Assembly (NCBI RefSeq): GCF_003514505.1
Contig: NZ_DOPX01000027.1
Location: 8,494-72,493, forward strand
DNA from: Proteiniclasticum sp.
GTDB taxonomy: Bacteria > Bacillota > Clostridia > Clostridiales > Clostridiaceae
Length of the DNA stretch: 64,000 nt
Direction of reading: 5' to 3'
Under the pieces are notes generated by a model that worked only from the letters and a program-made list of their open reading frames with translations, made no database searches and was not told where the DNA came from. The position numbers were made by a program, and so were the translations under genes. Below, in pieces: positions 59,117-64,000 of the stretch. Each line of letters opens with the position of its first letter. Positions within the stretch are counted from its first letter, which is position 1.

Positions 59117-59980
59117 TCACTTTTCCACTGCAATCCAAATCTCCTGTTTTTTCTCTGCCAGATAGCATTCTATGACAGGAAGATCTGCCAGACGAAAGCC
59201 GGACTGAGGCAGCCATTCTCTATAAAACTCCCTGTACTTTTCCTGAATCGCCTGTGGCAGCTCTCCATCTGCTGTAAATATCACCCAGGAGGCCGACGGG
59301 TAAAACCTTTTTTCTAATCCTTCTGGAGCTTCACTTCTACTTTTCATATTCTCCTCATCCATGGTCACACCCAGGATGTATTCCATGCTGTCGCTTTCAC
59401 CCCATTTCCCACCGGCTGCAATGCCAAGATACCCTTCCGGCTTCAGTCCACTGTACCACTCATTCAGCTTTTCCATGGTTCCATCCTTCCAGGCACAAGC
59501 CCAGATTTCAGGCACTTTCAAAAAAGCTTCCTCTGTTCTCATTGGATGCACTGATCCCAGCACAGTAAAGGCTGGTCTTTCTTCCACTTGATAGTTCATA
59601 TTCTTTCCTCCTTGCATCTGTATGGTGAACGTAAGTCTCGGGCAAGACTGAAGAAAAGCTCCACCTTTCCGAACTTTAGAGGGAAGGATCCCATGGTATG
59701 TCCGAAAAGCTCTGCTGAATGCATCTTGAGACTCATACCCGTATTTCAGCGCAAGATCAAGAATTCTCCCCTCTCCCTTCAAAAGATCAAATGCCGCCTG
59801 AGTCAGTCTTCTGTTTCTCACATAGTCACGAAAAGACTGCTCCGCCAAGTAAGAAAACACCCTCAGAAACTGATCTTCACTGCATCCAGCGAGCCTTGCT
59901 GCTGTATCAGCTGTAATGCTGTTTTCCAGATTCTCTTCCACATACTGAAGCACTTCATTCATTCTGCCAATCCAATCCAT
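59117..59980 (-). CDS. AraC-family regulator with GyrI-like effector domain
   Basis: A 287-residue regulator. N-terminal AraC DNA-binding domain with two HTHs (ITADTAARLAGCSEDQFLRVF and ILDLALKYGYESQDAFSRAFRTYHG; FSRAFRTYHGILPSKVRK is the classic ending), then from residue ~130 a GyrI-like/effector-binding domain (YQVEERPAFTVLGSVHPMR; AGGKWGESDSMEYILGV; FYPSASWVIFTADGELPQAI). This is the Rob/BltR-type architecture that senses small hydrophobic molecules. Targets are not shown. Confidence 0.9.
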   Translation of the reverse strand: MDWIGRMNEVLQYVEENLENSITADTAARLAGCSEDQFLRVFSYLAEQSFRDYVRNRRLTQAAFDLLKGEGRILDLALKYGYESQDAFSRAFRTYHGILPSKVRKGGAFLQSCPRLTFTIQMQGGKNMNYQVEERPAFTVLGSVHPMRTEEAFLKVPEIWACAWKDGTMEKLNEWYSGLKPEGYLGIAAGGKWGESDSMEYILGVTMDEENMKSRSEAPEGLEKRFYPSASWVIFTADGELPQAIQEKYREFYREWLPQSGFRLADLPVIECYLAEKKQEIWIAVEK

Positions 59981-60100
59981 TTGCCACCTCTACTGCTAGT
60001 TTACTCGTAATCATCATCTGAAGCTCGACTTTAGGAGCCTGAGATTGTCGGTTTCTTCCTTTTTAGTGTAACATGGACCTTTTCCAGACTGAAGAGGAGT

Positions 60101-60130
60101 AAAAAGAAAAGCACCTGAATCAGATGCTTT
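60101..60130 (-). terminator. Terminator after the HMA-domain gene
   Basis: Ten-bp stem with one wobble (60108-60117 and 60121-60130, AAAGCAC at the base), followed by TCTTTTTAC on the minus strand. Confidence 0.75.
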
Positions 60131-60149
60131 CACTTTCCTGGATATGAGG

Positions 60150-60383
60150 TTAGGCTTCTTTTTCCTGGGATTTTAAAACGTCATACCCAAGTTTCACAAT
60201 GGCTTTTTCCACATCATAAAGACTGACCTTCTCTTCATCGAAATCAAATTTCACTTTACTTGAGTTGAAGGATATTTTTAATGTGTCTTCCTGGATGCCA
60301 TCCATTTTCTTCACGGCACCTTCAATCTTCTGGATACAGGAAGGACAGGTTAGGGTTTCCAGCTGCATAGTTCCTTTTTTCAT
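60150..60383 (-). CDS. Heavy-metal-associated (HMA) domain protein
   Basis: A 77-residue single HMA domain: MQLETLTCPSCIQKIEGAVKKMDGI carries the metal-binding CPSC (in TLTCPSCIQKIEGAV), followed by FNSSKVKFDFDEEKVS. It can act as a metallochaperone or as the detached N-terminal domain of the P1B-ATPase encoded just upstream, which lacks an HMA domain. It has its own promoter with an FNR/CRP-like site. ATG at 60383 lies close to GAGGAG. Confidence 0.9.
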   Translation of the reverse strand: MKKGTMQLETLTCPSCIQKIEGAVKKMDGIQEDTLKISFNSSKVKFDFDEEKVSLYDVEKAIVKLGYDVLKSQEKEA

Positions 60384-60411
60384 GGGGGTTCACTCCTCTT
60401 TTTTCTTTGTC

Positions 60412-60458
60412 TTTATACTATCTCTTTTACACGGGTTCGTACTTGATGCAAATCAAGT
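60412..60458 (-). promoter_or_regulatory. FNR/CRP-type activator site and promoter of the HMA gene
   Basis: Perfect palindrome ACTTGATGCAAATCAAGT (60441-60458), containing TTGAT-N4-ATCAA, the FNR box. On the minus strand the -10 TAGTAT (60420-60415) lies 29.5 bases from the palindrome centre, placing the site near -41.5, a class II activator position. The site overlaps the end of the P1B-ATPase gene. Confidence 0.8.
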
Positions 60459-62357
60459 TCCATAGGATTCTTTCGGCATTATTTTTCTTTTTGATTCAGC
60501 TTTGGGAGAGAATAGGGAAAACTTCAGAAGTCTCATGCCATTTAGAATCACCACCAGGATACTTGCTTCGTGGACCAGCATACCGATGGACATATTCATC
60601 CATTCACTGAAGAACAAGCTGAACAGAAGAACCAGTACCACACCTACTGCAATGGCAATATTCTGCTTCATATTTCTGGCTGTGGCTTTGGTAAGCCCCA
60701 GGGCATGGGGAAGCTTTCCAAAGTCTCCATTCATCAGTACCACATCAGAAGTTTCAATGGCCACATCTGTTCCGCTGCCCATGGCGATGCCAATCTCAGC
60801 AAGTGCTAGAGATGGACTGTCATTGACCCCATCCCCCACAAACGCCACCACGTGACCTTCCTCTTGAAGCTTCTTAATATAGGCGGATTTGTCCTCCGGC
60901 AGCATATGTCCAAAGGCTTTGGTAAGCCCCAGTTCTTCTGCCACCACATCCACAGTGCCCTGATGGTCTCCCGAAAGAAGAACCAGCTCTTTCACCCCAA
61001 GCTTCCTGAGTTTTTTAAGATCCTCTTTCACTCCAGGTCTCACCTGATCCCGGACACCAATCGCTGATTCCAGCACGCCATCCACTGAGGTCAGTACCAG
61101 TGAATCCCCTCGTCTTTCATACTGATGGATGATTTCAAGAGATTTTTCAGGAAATGCAACCTGGTTTTCTTCCATAAGGTACAGATTTCCCACAAGAACC
61201 TGTCTTCCTTCCACTTTGGCTGCGATTCCGCCGCCCTTCATCACTTCTGTTTCACTTACCGTATAAGCATCCGTGATGCCAATATGTTCCACCACAGCCT
61301 TTGCCAGGGGGTGGTCAGACTCTCTTTCCACGCTGGATAAATACTTCAGGGTTTCTTTCTCATCCTTTCCAAAATAAGCATGGTCTGACACCTTAGGATG
61401 TCCCACGGTCAATGTACCAGTTTTATCAAAAACCATCACATCCACCCTGCTGAAATCCTGGATCACTTCACTGCCCTTGAGTAAAATACCGTTCTTTGCA
61501 CCATTGCCGATGCCTGCGACGTTGGAGACGGGTACACCGATGACCAGAGCACCTGGACATCCCAATACCAAAATGGTGATGGAAAGCTCCACATTCCGGG
61601 TCAGAGCAAATACAATCGCGGACAAGAGAAGCACCAGCGGAGTATAATACTTGGAGAATCTGTCAATGAACCGTTCCGCTTCAGATTTCGCATCCTGAGC
61701 CTCTTCCACCAGTTCTATGATTCTGCCAAAGGTCGTATCTTCTCCCACTCTGTCTGCGACAATCTGAATGGTTCCATTTTCCAGGATGGTTCCTGCATAG
61801 ACCTTTGAGCCCTGCTTCTTCTCCACAGGAAGAGACTCTCCGGTGATGCTCGCCTCACTTACATATCCTTCACCAGACAGCACTCTGCCGTCCACCGGAA
61901 CTTTGGCACCGGTCTTCACCAAAAGGACATCCTCCACATCCACTTCCTCCACGTCCACCTCAAGAAAGGAACCATCCTGCTGTCTCTTTAAAGCACTTTC
62001 CGGTGCCATCTCAGTCAGTTCTTTGATGGCAGACCTGGTCTTATTGAGCGTACGCTGCTCAAGATAGGCTCCAAAGAGAAACAGGAACGTAACGATGGCT
62101 GACTCTTCCAGATTCTTTATGGCAAAAGCACCAAGAACTGCAATGGTCACCAGGACATCAATGCTCACAACCTTCACCTTCAGCGCCTGATAGGCCTGTA
62201 TGGCAATGGGCAGAACACCAAGAATGGAAGCTGCCCCAAGGCCAGCCATGGCGAGCATCTCATTATGGAATAGAAATTCCCCCGCAAAGCCCAAAGCAAT
62301 GAGGATTCCACTCATGACTAAAATACGGTTCTTACTTTTTAATATGATTCTTTGCAT
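60453..62357 (-). CDS. P1B-type heavy-metal-translocating ATPase
   Basis: A 634-residue metal-pumping ATPase with about eight membrane segments and no N-terminal HMA domain. Phosphorylation site DKTGTLT, TGES loop (SITGESLPVEK), SDHPLAKA (HP motif), GDGVNDSP hinge. The usual CPC or SPC metal site in the sixth membrane segment reads CPG here (LGCPGALVIG), and the last membrane segments read HEASILVVILNGMRLL. Cargo cannot be assigned; with RIC next to it, iron is a reasonable guess. ATG at 62357 has AAGGTGG. It starts 23 bases after the RIC gene. Confidence 0.88.
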   Translation of the reverse strand: MQRIILKSKNRILVMSGILIALGFAGEFLFHNEMLAMAGLGAASILGVLPIAIQAYQALKVKVVSIDVLVTIAVLGAFAIKNLEESAIVTFLFLFGAYLEQRTLNKTRSAIKELTEMAPESALKRQQDGSFLEVDVEEVDVEDVLLVKTGAKVPVDGRVLSGEGYVSEASITGESLPVEKKQGSKVYAGTILENGTIQIVADRVGEDTTFGRIIELVEEAQDAKSEAERFIDRFSKYYTPLVLLLSAIVFALTRNVELSITILVLGCPGALVIGVPVSNVAGIGNGAKNGILLKGSEVIQDFSRVDVMVFDKTGTLTVGHPKVSDHAYFGKDEKETLKYLSSVERESDHPLAKAVVEHIGITDAYTVSETEVMKGGGIAAKVEGRQVLVGNLYLMEENQVAFPEKSLEIIHQYERRGDSLVLTSVDGVLESAIGVRDQVRPGVKEDLKKLRKLGVKELVLLSGDHQGTVDVVAEELGLTKAFGHMLPEDKSAYIKKLQEEGHVVAFVGDGVNDSPSLALAEIGIAMGSGTDVAIETSDVVLMNGDFGKLPHALGLTKATARNMKQNIAIAVGVVLVLLFSLFFSEWMNMSIGMLVHEASILVVILNGMRLLKFSLFSPKAESKRKIMPKESYGT

Positions 62358-62380
62358 CCTATTTCCCACCTTTCACGGTT

Positions 62381-62692
62381 CTATTCCCGTTCACTGTCAT
62401 AAGCCTTATCCATTTCTTCTAAGAGCCGATAGACAGCCTCATAACTTTCACAAACATCCTCAGGTACTTTGTAATGATCCGTGACCCCTCTCAGCTTCAA
62501 GAAATACTCTTCAAGGTCCTTGGTGCTTTCACCTGCTTGATTCATTTTGGAAAGCATTCCCTCAAACAGCTCCTTCACTTCGTTCATTTCAGGATGGTGT
62601 CCTCCATGAACTCTATTCACGATAGGAACATACTGTTTCAGTACTGGTACATTTTTTTCTGAGACTTCTACAAACTTCTTCTTTAGCATCAT
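62381..62692 (-). CDS. RIC-like di-iron iron-sulfur cluster repair protein
   Basis: A 103-residue helical protein. From memory it matches the short 'ric' group: VPVLKQYVPIVNRVHGGHHPEMNEVKELFEGM (parts: LKQYVPIVNRVHGGHHPE) and LRGVTDHYKVPEDVCESYEAVYRLLEEMDKAY (part: TDHYKVPEDVCESYEAVY). His and Glu residues would bind a di-iron centre that helps repair Fe-S clusters after oxidative or nitrosative stress. Operon with the P1B-ATPase; the promoter carries an FNR/CRP-type site. Two adjacent ATGs make the start uncertain by one codon. Confidence 0.85.
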   Translation of the reverse strand: MMLKKKFVEVSEKNVPVLKQYVPIVNRVHGGHHPEMNEVKELFEGMLSKMNQAGESTKDLEEYFLKLRGVTDHYKVPEDVCESYEAVYRLLEEMDKAYDSERE

Positions 62693-62743
62693 GATGATCT
62701 CACTGCTCCTCTATTTTTTATTTCATTCGGATCTGATGAGCTT

Positions 62744-62787
62744 AGTATAAATCCAATTCTCTCTTTATCACTTGACGCACATCAAGT
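62744..62787 (-). promoter_or_regulatory. FNR/CRP-type activator site and promoter of the RIC-ATPase operon
   Basis: Palindrome ACTTGACGCACATCAAGT (62770-62787), 6-bp perfect outer arms. On the minus strand -10 TATACT (62749-62744) lies 29.5 bases from the centre, exactly as in the site at 60441-60458, again giving about -41.5. Confidence 0.8.
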
Positions 62788-62814
62788 TGTAAAACTATGG
62801 AAGAATAATTTTAC

Positions 62815-62869
62815 AAAAAAAGATCCTGAGCCAGCAAAAGTTTTTCTTCCTTCTGTCAGCTCAGAATCT
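62815..62869 (-). terminator. Terminator after the arr-associated gene
   Basis: Eleven-bp stem AGATTCTGAGC/GCTCAGGATCT with one wobble on the minus strand (62821-62831 and 62859-62869), followed by seven Ts. Confidence 0.85.
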
Positions 62870-62870
62870 T

Positions 62871-63257
62871 CTATTTGATCATTCTATTCTCTCTTAAGTT
62901 CAGATGCTCTATACTGATGGTGATGGTTTTGATGAGTCTTTCCAGTCTTTTGGCTTGAGGTAAATGAGGCTTCGCTTTCTCCAGAGCTTTCTCAGATTTT
63001 CTGATGATGGAAGCTAAGGGCTCCAGAATGCTCTCCATACTTTTCTTCGGCTCAGAACAGTTTCTATCCGGATTTGAAAGAACGTCATAAGAGACTTCAA
63101 GTGCCCGGATCTGATTCAGGAGCAGTGTATGCTGCGGACTCTTCTCTGGGAACTTTGGCAGCATTTTCCTGCAGTTTTCTGTAAGCGCATGGAGATGCTT
63201 TCTTGCATCTTCCAACTCTTCCTCATGATACTTAATCCCTTCCTTGATGTTACTCAT
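62871..63257 (-). CDS. Hypothetical helical protein co-translated with arr
   Basis: A 128-residue, charged, alpha-helical protein (KYHEEELEDARKHLHALTENCRK early, EKALEKAKPHLPQAKRLERLIK late). No family recognised. Its ATG overlaps the end of the rifampin ADP-ribosyltransferase gene by eight bases and a terminator follows, so the two are co-expressed. Confidence 0.65.
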   Translation of the reverse strand: MSNIKEGIKYHEEELEDARKHLHALTENCRKMLPKFPEKSPQHTLLLNQIRALEVSYDVLSNPDRNCSEPKKSMESILEPLASIIRKSEKALEKAKPHLPQAKRLERLIKTITISIEHLNLRENRMIK

Positions 63258-63681
63258 TGATGGCCTCAATCCCCTGATTCTTCAGCTCCCTCAGATGACT
63301 CCTCATTCTCTCAAGATCTTCTTCTGAATGTCCCTGAAACCCCTTCACTTCCCCAAGTACACGAAGCGCCCCTTCGGTGCGGTAGGATCTCGTTGGATTG
63401 CCAGGAAACCTTTTATCCGTCAGATTCGGATCATTCTCAAAGTCTCCTGAAGGCTCCACAAGATACATCCTGCCTTCTGACTCTCCCTGTGCCAGTTCAG
63501 CGCCCCATATGGCCGCATCCATGGTTGCAGTAAAATAGATGAACTTTGCAGTTTTGCCTGAACCGTAATTGCTGGAAAATCCTGGAACCAATAGATCTCC
63601 AGCCTTAAGCTCCGCTTTTGTCCCATGATAGAACGGACCTTCATCAAGAACGTTCTTTCTCGTATTTGTGTAATCAGCCAT
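63250..63681 (-). CDS. arr: Rifampin ADP-ribosyltransferase
   Basis: A 143-residue NAD-dependent enzyme matching Arr: GPFYHGTKAELKAGDLLVPGFSSNYG (part: FYHGTKAELKAGDLL), FIYFTATMDAAIWGAELAQG, GRMYLVEPSGDFENDPNLTDKRFPGNPTRSYRT (part: KRFPGNPTRSYRT) and LGEVKGFQGHSEEDL. Arr inactivates rifampin by ADP-ribosylating its C23 hydroxyl. Length matches known Arr (about 140). Chromosomal setting with no mobile element, so intrinsic. AAGGCAGG precedes the ATG. Confidence 0.92.
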   Translation of the reverse strand: MADYTNTRKNVLDEGPFYHGTKAELKAGDLLVPGFSSNYGSGKTAKFIYFTATMDAAIWGAELAQGESEGRMYLVEPSGDFENDPNLTDKRFPGNPTRSYRTEGALRVLGEVKGFQGHSEEDLERMRSHLRELKNQGIEAINE

Positions 63682-63718
63682 AAGTAACCTGCCTTTCTTT
63701 TTATATCATCAATATTCT

Positions 63719-63868
63719 CTAATATGGATTCTGGTAGAAATAAGCCCATACCAAAATGGTTCCCAGAAGTCCCAGCGCTGAAAAAATAAGGACTGCTGGT
63801 CTTCTGGTTCTGATGCCATAGTAGATACCATAAGTGGAGCACAAAACAAGAAAAACACCAAACAACAT
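63719..63868 (-). CDS. Small 49-residue two-segment membrane protein
   Basis: Short reading frame upstream of arr: MLFGVFLVLCSTYGIYYGIR, a basic turn (RTRRP), then a second hydrophobic segment AVLIFSALGLLGTILVWAYF and the end YQNPY. A strong site AAGGGGG sits eight bases before the ATG at 63868. Two membrane segments with a positive turn argue for a real membrane mini-protein. No family recognised. It is 37 bases ahead of arr. Confidence 0.6.
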   Translation of the reverse strand: MLFGVFLVLCSTYGIYYGIRTRRPAVLIFSALGLLGTILVWAYFYQNPY

Positions 63869-63920
63869 TTTCACTGCCCCCTTGCTTTGGAAATTCTTTC
63901 ATTTTCTCCTATCTTTCTCA

Positions 63921-64000
63921 CTATACAGGCTTCTTCTTTACAGGAATTGTGCCAGAAAGCCCATACCGAGCTTGCCTGGCTTCAGCCGTGGGATGAATGG
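63921..64000 (-). CDS. Partial C-terminus of an unidentified gene at the right edge
   Basis: An open frame entering from the right edge ends at TAG (63923-63921) with protein-like content (HPTAEARQARYGLSGTIPV then KKKPV). Another frame ending at TAA (63940-63938) is also open, so the frame choice is uncertain. Same strand as the genes to its left. Confidence 0.4.
   Translation of the reverse strand, partial: IHPTAEARQARYGLSGTIPVKKKPV

Noticed and set aside
63420..63902. 160-codon minus-strand frame overlapping arr
   Set aside because: It lies in another frame across arr and the 49-residue gene; its product has no protein family character.
1..64000. CRISPR arrays, tRNA or rRNA genes, insertion sequences, prophage or integrase genes
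   Set aside because: No regularly spaced repeats, tRNA-like cloverleaf, transposase, integrase or phage structural gene was recognised on reading either strand.

Overview
The window reads as a chromosomal segment of a low-to-moderate GC Gram-positive anaerobe, most likely a member of the Clostridia. This is inferred from strong AGGAGG-type ribosome binding sites, many GTG and TTG starts, sigma-A and sigma-D type promoters, intrinsic terminators, and families typical of that group (OpuC-type transporter, Mga-like regulator, sigma-factor-regulator anti-sigma protein, RIC protein, DUF134, DUF2812). I found no rRNA, tRNA, CRISPR array, insertion sequence, integrase or phage gene.

Left third (1-24.6 kb), almost all on the minus strand: the OpuC-type osmolyte ABC operon (runs off the left edge); a Lon-family protease; single genes for GNAT, protein isoaspartate methyltransferase, a NifX/NifB-like His-rich protein with a DUF134 regulator, and a FetAB-like exporter. 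At 8.6-16.9 kb lies a seven-gene envelope operon: TIM-barrel hydrolase-like protein, VTC-type polyphosphate polymerase domain, DUF4956 membrane protein, CotH kinase-like protein, large hydrolase-like membrane-anchored protein, HEAT-repeat protein and processive GT2 glycosyltransferase. DUF523 follows, then an operon running membrane protein-MoxR-DUF58-DUF4129-AAC(6')-like GNAT-nitroreductase-DUF2254.

Centre (24.8-34.6 kb): a complete Lsr-type autoinducer-2 locus. Divergent arms carry ABC importer genes on the left (lsrA, C, D, B) and lsrR, lsrK, a cupin, lsrF and a class II aldolase on the right. The cupin sits where LsrG or an equivalent would be expected. The intergenic control region holds two sigma-A promoters, a 10-bp motif repeated in both promoters and a cre-like site.

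34.6-57 kb: signalling and stress genes. A CarH-like B12-binding protein overlaps a diguanylate cyclase gene; then PadR with tandem operators, MATE pump with an attenuator-like leader, paired chromate transporters, gamma-glutamyltransferase, a run of small enzymes, an Mga-like regulator, ECF sigma/anti-sigma, a chemoreceptor, RelQ, a GGDEF-EAL protein and a stand-alone EAL protein. The chemoreceptor and EAL genes have sigma-D-like promoters, tying them to motility.

Right end (56.8-64 kb): a P-loop kinase gene broken by an in-frame amber codon, RibD-type reductase, serine hydrolase, AraC/GyrI regulator, then an iron/heavy-metal group (HMA protein, P1B-ATPase, RIC) whose two promoters carry near-identical FNR/CRP-type palindromes at identical spacing, and finally rifampin ADP-ribosyltransferase with two small neighbours.
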